DNA of 64,000 bases from contig OW121849.1 in NCBI GenBank assembly GCA_933228895.1, forward strand, positions 41,944,354-42,008,353. Reading direction: 5' to 3'. The notes under the pieces were generated by a model. That model was not told where the DNA came from. It made no database searches and saw only the letters and a list, made by a program, of their open reading frames with translations. This stretch comes from Platycnemis pennipes (taxonomy: Eukaryota; Arthropoda; Insecta; Odonata; Platycnemididae). Shown piece after piece: positions 35,255-44,764 of the stretch (positions are counted from its first letter, which is position 1; every line of letters starts with the position of its first letter). The translations under genes and the position numbers were made by a program.

Positions 35255-35335
35255 TTTCCACTTAAGACCGTCAAATGTTCCGCAATGTCATAAATGTCCC
35301 TTTTCGCACGACCCTTTTTTGGGGGGGGGGCAATG
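35255..35335 (-). repeat. inner inverted block of the Transib, right copy (coding-like)
   Basis: On the minus strand it reads KKGRAKRDIYDIAEHLT and then SGNIRG, matching the left copy in sequence and frame. It lies in the 67-residue minus-strand ORF 35161-35364. Confidence 0.65.
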
Positions 35336-35479
35336 GCAAGGGCAGGGACAGAGGTTAGTGACAATGTTTACAGCAGAAACGCGGCGAAACCGAAGCTTTA
35401 GGGTTCATTCCACATGAGAAATGTAAGCGAGTCTCGGCATTTCCAGCCCAGAGTCGGACCCCGGACGCGCGGTCGGAAA

Positions 35480-36000
35480 ATCATATGCATTTTTCGGCGT
35501 CGCGAATTTATTTTTTGTTTCTCTTCAGTTTCATATTTAAAAGTCTTCTACAAACGCTCAGATATGAGTCACTTGACAGGTCTCTCCCTAAAATGCTTGG
35601 TATTCTCTACTTTATGTGAAATTTTGTCCAAAAACAGCTTCCGCCATTTTGTAACGTAATATCACACAAATGTTTTGAACAATCTTCGAAACTAAAGCAT
35701 AGTAAAGGAAAAGCATTGTCTTAATAGATCATACCATTTTTTATTCGATCAAATTCCTCCCGCAAAGACACCATCAACATAACTTTGAAGATATTCGGAG
35801 AAACAGGAAATCGGTAGTTTTTTGGAAATTTGGTCATGTTTGATCCCCTGTATCTAGCTAGCGGTTGAGAATCATGAAAATTGACGTATTATTCCTGATT
35901 TATCAATCTTTTGTGAGTATTTGTGTGAAGTTTCAAGTCCATATCTCAAAAAAGCGGTTCTTGAATTTTGTCCAGAAATTTTCGATTTCCGACCACAGTG
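35480..36000 (-). repeat. Transib right terminal inverted repeat
   Basis: About 521 bp, the inverted partner of 31908-32430. On the minus strand it starts CACTGTGGTCGGAAATCG, a better match to the canonical heptamer than the left end. Confidence 0.9.
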
Positions 36001-36675
36001 CGACGCCAAGAAATACGCCATAGAATGAAAGCAGCCCAGAGATACTGGAATCAACCTTCAAGTTTTTTTCCTTTGGTTATTGCGGCCAAGTTTGCTGGTG
36101 ACCACCCGACCTAATATTGTCTTGTAAACGTTAATAAGTAAGTAGATTAGCAGATTTTGATCAGGCCATGTTCACCAACATCTCAATGTTTGCTTCGTTT
36201 ATCATTATGCTAATTAGCGCCAAAGCAATGCTAGAACATAGCCACAATGGGGAACTTGCATGGGTCGACGATTGCTATAAAAACTATTTTGAACAGGTAA
36301 AACTGAAATATTAGCTCGCAAAAATACCTAAATTTTCTCCATTCGTCGTTAGAAGAAATAAAAAATTGGCTTAAAAAATCAAGCAAAATTTCTCTGAGCC
36401 GACCACTGCGCGAAGACACCCGAGCTCCGCCGAGGCCAGGTGTGACGTCATCTGTGCCTAATTTGCCGTCCGAATCGGGAAATACATCAACGCATGCTGT
36501 AAACCTTGTTTTGGTGGAGGATTTAGTCGCTCATCGTCACTTGTTCATGTGCTGTTATTCTTGGGTAAGTTTTCCTATTCTTCTTGTGCCACGATTATTA
36601 CTTGGGATATTAAAAATGTACTTTCGGGATGATAAAATACAGACTTTTTACCTCTAATATTTCAGGTTTCAGAAA

Positions 36676-36774
36676 AATGGATGATTATGTTGCCGCTCGT
36701 TCGGATAACATTCCTGAAATTGATGCCATGACCCTCATGAAATTTGTTATGACAAATGACAACCTGTTTCTCTG
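36676..36774 (+). pseudogene. N-terminal remnant of an arthropod element protein
   Basis: 32 residues starting MDDYVAARSDNIPEID, ending at a TGA. Assigned from recollection of many arthropod proteins with this N-terminus. The rest of the gene is absent or unrecognisable between here and 39.1 kb, except possibly a 77-residue ORF at 38496-38729 with no motif I know. Confidence 0.4.
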
Positions 36775-37139
36775 ATTCTTGTCCCAAGTAGTGGCGAAAT
36801 GTGTGTTAATATTCACAGTATGTGTTTCGTAGTGTATCTACAAGCGTGTCTTGTTTACATTCTTAGCCGAAGGTCTATGAGTGTGATTGTTTAGTATGAA
36901 CGCTATTATTGCCTCTGGATACCACCTTTGGCATTTGTTAATACAATAGGCAGTAAGAGAGCATCTACGATTAAGTGAACATATTAATGAAACGTGGCAT
37001 CGTCAGTATTTGCGGAAATTGTGGCGCACTAGAGATTGCCCTCGTTATTTATTGTTTATGGAGATGGATTTAGAGTTTGCGCAAATGTATTATTCGTTAG
37101 CATATTATGAGGTGGGGGACAAGAATAGAGTAGAACTGT

Positions 37140-38124
37140 GTTGAACTCCATTGTTCCTAAGGCAGGGGCTTCTGACCCTGTTGAAACCATCCTGAAATCT
37201 GTGTAGATCTCTCTTGAAATACCGTCTTCAACTGGCTTGTTTTCAGAATGCGTTGGAACTGCCTTGATCATTGGTTGAAACTCACTTGATCTAACTTGTT
37301 TATGTCTGTTGGTTGGTTGGTTGTAACATAGAAATCATCAATGTGCAAATGGTGTACATAACGATATTACTTATAATGTGTTAAGAGGCACAAGGCTAAT
37401 GTTTCTATAGGTGTTTCCATTATTTAAGACTGAAGAAGCTCCAGTATGCTTTAGGTATCAATCAATTTTCTGCATCTAACCAGCGTACTTAGTAATACAC
37501 ATTAGACAAGGATCATCAGCCCACCCTGGTCACAAGAGAAACTCGGGAAGTACTCATCAAGCGAAACTTTTACTTAGTAAGCGAAATGTGGGTGTTTTTC
37601 ATAATTACATGTGTTACTTAACACATCACATAGTAGACTTTAATCCTTTGAAATTAGACTGAATTCCGGTTATCTTGGAAAAGAGATAAAAAATGATAAG
37701 GGATTACGGGATCATCATGTACAGGTAAGTCAAATCGATATCAAGCATAACAATAAAATTTGCTAAAATTATTCATCCTTCTAAAATGCACCTCATTTAC
37801 CTATATTTAGATAGTGAAGAAGCTCCTCTCACAACAGATGTGTTGTCAGATGCCAACACATGATCCTCGGTGCTGACGATGGATATGCATGCCTGTCCCT
37901 GTACTAAATGCATACGCACTTGAGCATAATAATTCTCTCATTCAAGATAATTCGTTATTTACATTTTTCTACTCTCATTTCATAAATGTACCTCAAAATA
38001 TCAAAAATTTTATTTCATTATTAATCGAAAATCAACTGACAGCATTTCGAAAGAGAGCAACACAGATTTCAGGATGGTTTCAACTGGGTCAGAAGCCCCT
38101 GCCTTAGGAACAACGGAGTTCAAC
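37140..38124. repeat. nested inverted pair, arms about 70-100 bp
   Basis: The left arm starts GTTGAACTCCATTGTTCCTA (37140) and continues with GGCAGGGGCTTCTGACCC. The right arm is its complement ending GTTCAAC at 38124. Pairing is near perfect over about 66 bases and weaker beyond (to about 37235 and 38025). It lies wholly inside the 36.2-39.1 kb element, so it is either a small inserted foldback or MITE-like element, or an internal inverted duplication. No coding capacity between the arms. Confidence 0.65.
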
Positions 38125-38495
38125 ATATTTCTAGGCAGTTTCAAGTCTTTTTTATGTGTTTCATCAGTTTCAACAGATGTTCAAGAGACTTACAACACAA
38201 ATCCTCTAACATGGGAGCGGTCACGATAGCGAATTTACTTCGCTAGTTTAGGTTAATACGATTCAGAAATGTGGGTTACTCAAAAATTTGCAAGCAAATT
38301 TTAAGTCTTTCCCACAAGACTGAACTTGCCGGCTCAGAGAAAATTCCACCAATCCGGGCGCCAACTCACGCGTTATAAAGTCATTTTAACAATATCAAGT
38401 AAATCCGTAGTATATTTAACAACATATCCCTAGTTGGACGGCTTATCATTTTATTTGAGTAGATTTCAATACTTGCGTTGAAATGATCTTCACAG

Positions 38496-38729
38496 ATGGA
38501 TCCCACTGTTTTCTTCGAAATATCCCCCGGATTTCTGCGAATGACTCTTAGCTACAGGCTTCTCCTTCTTGCGTTTGTAGGCAACCTAATAAATAGTTTA
38601 TTAGGCACCTTGGTTGAGGTATTTTTACAGCCAGGTGTTAAACAATACGTACACCTCGAACTCATATCGCTGGCTAATTACAATGCTAGGAAGTTGGGTC
38701 GATGTATGGAGCGGGCACTGCAAAAGTAA
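38496..38729 (+). other. unassigned 77-residue ORF inside the 36.2-39.1 kb element
   Basis: Leucine-rich, with a hydrophobic stretch around residues 18-45 (LSYRLLLLAFVGNLINSLLG). The Met follows ATCTTCACAG, which could be a splice acceptor. Not recognised. Confidence 0.2.
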
Positions 38730-39129
38730 GATGAACTTTCGAGATTTAAACTATCTTGCCTGAATATTACTCATTATTGACGAGAAATATCAAGTGTATA
38801 CCATTAAATGATTACCCACTCAATTAAAAATCAGTGGTGGGCTCATTTGTGGGTTGAATATGCTCGCTTGAATCACCCGTGTTGGTGCGCTGTTAGCCCA
38901 GCTGCTTCGGGCGATTGTTCGGCACTGTTGACGTCATCGGGGATTCTTTCGCAGTGGCTTGGGGGGGAGGGAGTTTTCGGCGCGCTTTAAAATGTCGCTA
39001 TATTTAGCATTCAATATCTCGCGAAGGAAAACTCAGATTTACATGCAGTTTTCTTTGTTGAATCGAGAAAATAATTTTCTGTCCGCCTGTTAAATAAAAA
39101 AAAATTCATGCAAGTTCCCCATTGCTCTT

Positions 39130-39880
39130 ATATCGCGAAAAAATTTAGTCATACACTATGAAACCGAGCGTCAGCCGAAGAAACTGTAGGATGGATACAT
39201 GTTCTCTCCCAATGAAAACTGTACGTGAGTTAGGTTTTCAATAAGGTATTATCATTATTTATCGAAGTAATAAGGAGACCCCTTCTTACGTCTTCCCCCC
39301 CTCTCCCCCCGTGATCTTTTAAAATAAGAACTTCAAATATCTTCGAAGCCGTAATAAATATATATTTTCGCAGATATTTTACGTAAATAAGGAAATTAAA
39401 TTATAACATAACCCACACAGTTGGTTATGTACAATCTTTCGTTCAAAATGATTAAATAAGGACCAAAAAAAGACGAGATATTTGCTGCTACTAGGAAAAG
39501 TAAAACTCTTTTCTTAACGAGGATATCAAAATAGGATGACACCCGGATAAACTTGTCCTTGTCCTAAACTTGTCCGATTCTGTCGCTGATATGCATATTA
39601 CAGCATGGGGAAATTTTGATGATAGTTCAGTGACTACTTTGTTAACTATCAATTTACTATCCGAATACACTGAAATTATAGTAAGAATATAGCCCGAAAT
39701 ATTCATGAACTTGTGCTCGTGCGTTAAAAGACGTTCTACATTTTTGTTTAGGTACTGACGAAGGTACCGTTTTCTTCAAATACCGCAAAGAATTGGTCCG
39801 TCGACCGCAGTAAGACAATATTATTATTTTAATTATTAATTTATCCGAGTGAAAATGTTACATGAATAAAACATAAAAAG
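39130..39880. other. no gene recognised, AT-rich
   Basis: No motif or repeat identified. C-rich runs at 39294-39310. Confidence 0.4.
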
Positions 39881-39883
39881 TCA

Positions 39884-40132
39884 TCATATACTATTCTCAT
39901 GTGTCCTGCAAAATAGTCTTGCCTTCTTAAATTTCATCATATCCGACCGACGAAAACCTTGAAGAAAACTTTCCGTTTCATAGAAATACACTTTCCTATC
40001 TATGCAAACGATGAAAGTGTGAAAACTCTCTTCCAAGCATCTCCCACCTCTTTCCGCATCGTCACCGGCCGAGCTTTGGCCGAAATCGACGGGTGACACA
40101 GCATCACCAGGCTTTGCCTCAAGTGATGCCAC
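39884..40132 (-). other. coding-like block, possible host exon
   Basis: 82-residue ORF starting MASLEAKPGDAVSPVDFGQS, with balanced amino-acid use and a strong hairpin in its DNA (GTCACC...GGTGAC enclosing GGCC...GGCC, about 40061-40097). The block is clearly less AT-rich than its surroundings. No domain recognised. A SINE-like or non-coding RNA origin would also explain the hairpin. Confidence 0.25.
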
Positions 40133-40356
40133 CTTAGATCACTGTTTTGACACTAACCTCGGGTATATGCTAATGAGACCGCAAGCTATGGCTTCCTTGT
40201 GAGTACCTCTACCCATTATCTGTTGGCTCTGCCGGTAAGCACATTATTTGCGAGAAGTGCCTGTGTACATAGTATCTGGATATTGTCCGAGCGAGCAATG
40301 CCTGGAGGTGGAGGTATGTCGCCAACTACTGCGCTGTGTGCTAATTTGAAAATCAG

Positions 40357-40486
40357 CTACTGGGTAACAACTTTTTGAGCTTGTGTTTTAGTTAGAATTT
40401 CCACATAAGCGCCATGTGCCCTCATTAAACGAACTCGATCAGTCACAGCTAGCTCGTCGTTGGTTTCCAACAAAACACCATCGTCT
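40357..40486 (-). other. coding-like ORF end next to a LINE tail
   Basis: The minus frame downstream of a LINE 3' end reads ADDGVLLETNDELAVTDRVR, then MRAHGAYVEILTKTQ to a stop at 40357-40359. It has coding-like composition and follows TACGCAG, which could act as a 3' splice site. I do not recognise the protein. It may be part of the target into which the LINE inserted. Confidence 0.25.
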
Positions 40487-40565
40487 GCGTAATACCTACG
40501 TCTACGTAATGCCAAGTGAGCCACCGCGAGAGTGGATGGCAGGGGATGATTGACACATTCAAGGT
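40487..40565 (-). repeat. 3' end of the (GTAGAT)n LINE family
   Basis: TCTGCGTAATACC, ACGTCTACGTAATGCCAAG, GAGCCACCGCGAGAG and GGCAGGGGATGA: the family 3' UTR in inverted orientation. Confidence 0.65.
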
Positions 40566-40594
40566 GATTTAAAGTTGTCAATGTCAAAACATGT

Positions 40595-42140
40595 AATTAT
40601 GTCATGTATTAAGAAAATTATAAATTATCCCAGACTGAGGTCTGTAGCCTGAGTAACAGGAATTGCAAGAGCATCCCTATGCGGCAGGGTACAGCATGAA
40701 CAACAGCTATACTATGTGTCACTCATGTATTTTATTGTAATTAGGACAAAATGCCACGTAAAAACATAAGATATGAGATGCATTTTACGCTCCCAACTTT
40801 ATACCATTCTGACGAACGAATTGAATATAGCGGAAGAAAGGTAACTGTCAAGTATAACAATAAATTCTATTCCTTTCTACGAACAATTCCGTCCCCTCTC
40901 CCGTGAAGGGAAAATACTCATGTTCTACCTTTCAGCCCATGTGGTCTATCTCATGGAAACTTCAGTACTCTAAAATATTACTATTTTTAATAGCAATACC
41001 TTAACCTGCCTTGTATATGTAAAATGACAACGAAAGAACATATGCTGCTATATATAACTGCTAAGTGCAGAAGGACGTAATATTCTTACTGAAATTCTTT
41101 CTTAGATCGGCAATAAAAACATAGAGGAGATCGCTAAAAATTTGTTGAAAAATAAATCATGTGAGTTTAGAAATATTGACCAAATACTTACGAATGTTAG
41201 GCATATAACATGTATTAAATACGTATATGCTCATTGAAGGGAAACTCCCGGGACAATATTTGCAGTCTGTTTCAGGTAGGTACCACATAGAAGTATCGGT
41301 ATTACACTATAAGCAAAAATAGTAAATAAATAAGGCTCTAGATGAATAAAAGTGTTTAAAACTGCAATAATTCGTTTAATAGAAACTAGAATAAGAGTTT
41401 GGATGCGTTCAATCGCAAAAATAATAAGTGGTACGCATTGTTGTCTTAGCCCGTTTAGCGAGAAATAAAAAATATTCCACCCCATAAAGTTTCTGCTTGG
41501 AACAAGATTTGATGCTTAAGGTATAATACAAAAACTGGCTGTAACATCGTGTCGTAGAAATTTGTTAACAGCTTATTATCAAAGGTTTTTGCAAATATGG
41601 CCGCATACTTTTTAGGATCGTGGCTGTACAAAAATATACGTTTTAAATTTATCCAAGTCTGCGATTAAATGTACCTACTATCTCACTTACGTGGACTAGG
41701 CAGGATTTTCAGCGCATCTACCATTCCAAGAGTTACGTAAAGGGATAAACGTTAATATCACTCACTGAAAATCCCATTTGCATTCAACGGAAATTTGAGG
41801 ATTTGTCTAAGTAAGACCATTTTCCATTTTAGTTTTCAATGTTCTTACCTGATCATTGGGCATTTTTTTTATCCAAAAAGTGCTTTATTAAGAATACATA
41901 AACGACTTTGCAGGTAAAATTAGCACAGAAATACTAGTTTTAATCCGAAATGACCACTTTATGCACCATAAATGAGAACGACATACTTCACTCAAAATGC
42001 TCCATCATCTATGGCTGAGATTTCAATGAATTTCTGGCATTACTAGCAACCGAGATCAGAGAAATATTTCATTTGAGTTTACTGATTATTGAAGTAAATT
42101 TTTCATATTTTCTGAAATTTACGGCGATATGGAGTGGAAG
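40595..42140. other. no gene recognised, AT-rich
   Basis: The 84-residue minus ORF at 41231-41485 is hydrophobic but without motif. No repeats identified. Confidence 0.45.
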
Positions 42141-42148
42141 CAAAACAT

Positions 42149-42305
42149 AATAACATGGAAAGAAAACACGAGCCAAATCTACGGAAAAAAAATTAACTAG
42201 GACCTGGGTTTCATCATCACCTGATGATGCTGTTATACAGTGAAACCCGGTTCGTAGTAAAGTTTATTTTTGTGGGTTTGTCACATGTTTTCTTTCCATG
42301 TTATA
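42149..42305. mobile_element. 157-bp foldback element with hammerhead-like centre
   Basis: A near-complete palindrome. Outer arms are ATAACATGGAAAGAAAAC and its complement; inner arms are GACCTGGGTTTCA and TGAAACCCGGTTC; the centre is CATCATCACCTGATGATG. The inner sequence matches the hammerhead-bearing ends of Penelope-like elements, including the GACCTGGGTTTC that also occurs at 2268-2279. It is probably a solo or head-to-head Penelope terminal unit. No coding sequence. Confidence 0.7.
42214..42262 (+). ncRNA. hammerhead-ribozyme-like motif
   Basis: CTGATGA (42221-42227) is the exact hammerhead box 1. Next comes a stem CTGT/ACAG with a TAT loop, then GAAA (42242-42245) as box 2, a short CC/GG stem III, TTC as a possible NUH cleavage site, and GTAGT, which pairs imperfectly with ATCAC upstream as stem I. 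Both catalytic boxes are intact, but two stem positions deviate, so activity is uncertain. Confidence 0.55.
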
Positions 42306-42699
42306 ATTTCCGTATTTTTTCAGGACAAAGCATACCTAAATATATTTAGAACTTAAGAAACCTTAAACTAAAATTTAAATCGATACGAAAAAGTTTAAAA
42401 ATCCCTCGTTCATAATATTAAGTTCTGCATAGTACTTTTTTACTCATTATTGCAAAAATGCAGCAATACCACAAAACTATTGACCCTCTTGAGATTCAGT
42501 GTTAACGGAAATAAACAGTGTGGGAGTAACGGTGCGGGCTTCCTCCTTCAAATCCATCTGCGGCTCCAGATCCATTCGACGACAATCCTAACACATGATC
42601 GCCTACTTTAAGATAATCCTATCGTGTAAACTTCCTTCCTTCCTCAAGATTTAAACCCGGACCACACAACTACTTGACGACTCACGTAATGGGTGCAAA

Positions 42700-43275
42700 G
42701 GCTTAAGAGTCAGCGGTGCGTTCGATCTCCCCGAGTCCAAGTAATTTATTTTCCACGCGAAACAAGTTATATTCCTTTCGTGTCCCACCGTACCTCTCTT
42801 ATCCTCGTCCACTTCTTCTCTTCTTCTCCGCGAACCTATTAAATGTCCTCCTATCTGTCGCCGACATCGCCAGATATCCAGCGAATGAATGCCCTGGAGC
42901 TGCCGCTCTCCGGCTCACGGGATGGTCTAGCCCTCGTGGCCGACGCCGCCGTTCGGAGCCATTACAATTTCATCGGCATATATAGGCGGAGAGGGACGTT
43001 GAGGGAGGGTTTCCTCAAATGCTATCCATTGCGAAACATAGATCGGTCGCCTAATTGGAATCCCATCCCTAAAATAGCATCGCGTTAATTGAATTCCTAT
43101 TCCACAAATCGACGAAGGATGGGATCCGCCGGTCCTGTTTCCGTCGCGTCTTTCGGCGACGATAGCGGAATCGTGCTCGGCCTCCGGAGCGAATTTTTCT
43201 CGCGAGCACTCGGGCGGCGATTCGATACTATGGTCGATCGAGTTATTCTGAAACAATTCGATGGGAGCGGGAAGA
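42700..43275 (+). promoter_or_regulatory. CpG island with TATA-like box and 81-residue ORF
   Basis: CpG-rich from about 42840 to 43240. CATATATAGGCGG at about 42976-42988 is a TATA-like box. An ORF at 42843-43088 (MSSYLSPTSPDIQRMNALEL) starts upstream of that box and is not recognised; frames on both strands are open here. The block could be the 5' end of a host gene on either strand. Confidence 0.3.
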
Positions 43276-43639
43276 AAAAAATGTGTCTAGCAACGACCAT
43301 TGCATAGAAAATTGGGTAATAATAGGTAGTGATTGAAGCGCGCATAAAATATAATATATAGTATAATAATTTTTTATTCGATGAATCAACATTACAAGTA
43401 CATATTAAGTTTCAATTAAATTAGGAATCCCTTTTAGGCATAGATATCCTGTAAGTCGGATACCTAAAAAAATTACAATGCGAATAATTGAAACAAAAAT
43501 ACATAAACAGAGACCAGATACGTAACATAATTATATGCGTGTAAAATATAACAGTTTATTGGTTAATCTCAACCTGTCGTGCATACAGCTTATAGTGAGC
43601 ATTAATTATACTATTCTATTAACAAAAAAACACATCTGG

Positions 43640-44075
43640 ATTTTCAGCATACAATAGCAACTTTTTTACCCCTTTAAAAAATAATGTTAAACTAATTTTA
43701 CCTCTTATATTATCTGACAATCTAAGAAACAGTTTTGACCCAATGAGCGTTTGAACAGGGACAAATTGAGCTTGGGAAAAATATGCATTGCTGGAGATCT
43801 TAGGTTGTATGCATTGGTTTTTGGTTCTTCCTTAGGTATATTGCCAATTCAGAGGTAGAACAATTTCAATACTTTGTAAACGTAAAGATGACGTAGAGGG
43901 AGTAACTGTAAATCCTCAAATATGGGGAAGGACGGCTCAAATTGACATTTTCTAGCAATCAGTCTCACCATTGGTTTATGGAGAATCAGCAACGGGTTGA
44001 CCGAATTTTTATAGGAACCTCCCCAGAAGATTATCCCGTAGTTTAGTTTAGCTTTTTGAAAAAGCATGAATGGCG
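43640..44075 (-). pseudogene. LINE RT C-terminal fragment (jockey type)
   Basis: The minus ORF 44067-43849 reads KAKLNYGIIFWGGSYKN, VNPLLILHKPMVRLIA and LLPLRHLYVYKVLKLF, the well-known C-terminal region of jockey-like LINE proteins (YGI-FWG, L-KR-IR-I, LPL--LY--K). After a stop and frame change it goes on as NAYNLRSPAMHIFPKLNLSL, the usual last conserved block. The rest of the element is missing. This family differs from the (GTAGAT)n and GATGAT families. Confidence 0.8.
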
Positions 44076-44274
44076 AGCGTAATTATCATTCACGATCATT
44101 GGAGCGGAAATGTCATTCATGAGCAGAATATAAAATATTTATAGAGTATTTTGGACAATTATAATCATACATTCTTAAAAATCCATACCAACAGTAGTAG
44201 TTTTGGATTTTAAGTCCTTCAATAGCCGAGGTTATATCTCACCGCCTAATCTAAAATCTTAATGCTAGATCAAT

Positions 44275-44365
44275 CACGACATCCGTGTCCTGAGCGGGAT
44301 TTGAACCCCCAACCTTTGTGTTCTAGGCCGGCGTGTTACCAGCCTGGCCATCATGACTAGTCCAT
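44275..44365 (-). repeat. tRNA-derived SINE
   Basis: The complement reads GATGGCCAGGCTGGTAACAC, then GGCCTAGAACAC and a perfect B box GGTTCAAATCC, then CGCTCAGGACAC. A relative lies at 26.34 kb. The body after the B box is short and no target duplication was found. Confidence 0.6.
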
Positions 44366-44691
44366 ATCTGATTTCTCAAACAAGACGGTCGTGGTAAAGA
44401 ATGAATATCAAGGTAAAATAAAGAAACTCACCCATATTCACAAGAAAGTACTACTACACTCAGAAATCAGCCGTAGAAATCAAGGAAGGGATTTCAATGC
44501 AACTGGAGGCACCTTATTTACATCAATTCTCGCAAAAAGAAGAAAATATTAGCCTGGCGCAAATTTTGCTGGAGGAAGGTATCTTTGTCTGAGAAATCTT
44601 AACAGCATTGCTCATTAAGGGAATAAGGAATCATCGGTCAACGTTTTCAAGAATGATTTTTTTTTGGCTAGATGTTCCGACATAATCTACA

Positions 44692-44755
44692 GTCACATCT
44701 GCGTAATACCCTGCGAGCCACCACGAGGGTGTGTGGCAGGGGGGAAAAGTTTACA
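44692..44755 (-). repeat. 3' end of the (GTAGAT)n LINE family
   Basis: ACATCTGCGTAATACCCTGC, GAGCCACCACGAGGGTGTGT and GGCAGGGGGG: close to the 3.1 kb copy. Confidence 0.75.
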
Positions 44756-44764
44756 GGGGGAAAC

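Larger units (their letters stand above)
31908..36000 (+). mobile_element. Transib DNA transposon (RAG1-like transposase), degenerate
   Basis: A 4093-bp element. Inverted arms of about 520 bp (31908-32430 and 35480-36000) pair throughout. Reading inward the ends are CACCGTTG (left) and CACTGTGG (right), that is, the CAC-led heptamer type of Transib ends and of RAG recombination signal sequences. The flanks carry a 5-bp direct repeat CGACG (31903-31907 and 36001-36005); Transib makes 5-bp duplications at CGNCG-like targets (established knowledge). The plus-strand gene inside encodes pieces that match Transib/RAG1: a YPSY region, then LLKRAATVLKAISSG, LYPWYYMPPTVHKVLLHG and ARNKDTRRFRE. The catalytic middle is missing and the gene has stops and a frameshift, so the element is dead. 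Confidence 0.88.
36243..39125 (+). mobile_element. inverted-repeat element with remnant of a YqaJ/SWIM-type element protein
   Basis: Both ends carry CAATGGGGAACTTGCATG (36245-36262 plus; complement ending 39124). Further in, shorter blocks match in inverted order (AACAGG; GCCACTGCG or its left counterpart GACCACTGCG; GACGTCA; GTGCC), so the arms are about 240 bp but diverged. Inside, after an acceptor-like ATATTTCAG, a plus-strand frame at 36676-36774 reads MDDYVAARSDNIPEIDAM and stops after 32 residues. From memory this is the N-terminus of a protein family common in arthropod repeats, with SWIM zinc-finger and YqaJ-like domains; those domains are not present here. The left end could be read as CACAATG, a Transib-like heptamer, but the right end does not match. 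No clear target duplication. Confidence 0.5.

Noticed and set aside
35872..36054. 60-residue ORF mirrored near 31.97 kb
   Set aside because: Part of the Transib inverted arms.
36243..36249. CACAATG as proof of a second Transib
   Set aside because: The right end reads AGCAATG instead, no 5-bp CG-rich duplication is present and no Transib protein sequence was found inside.
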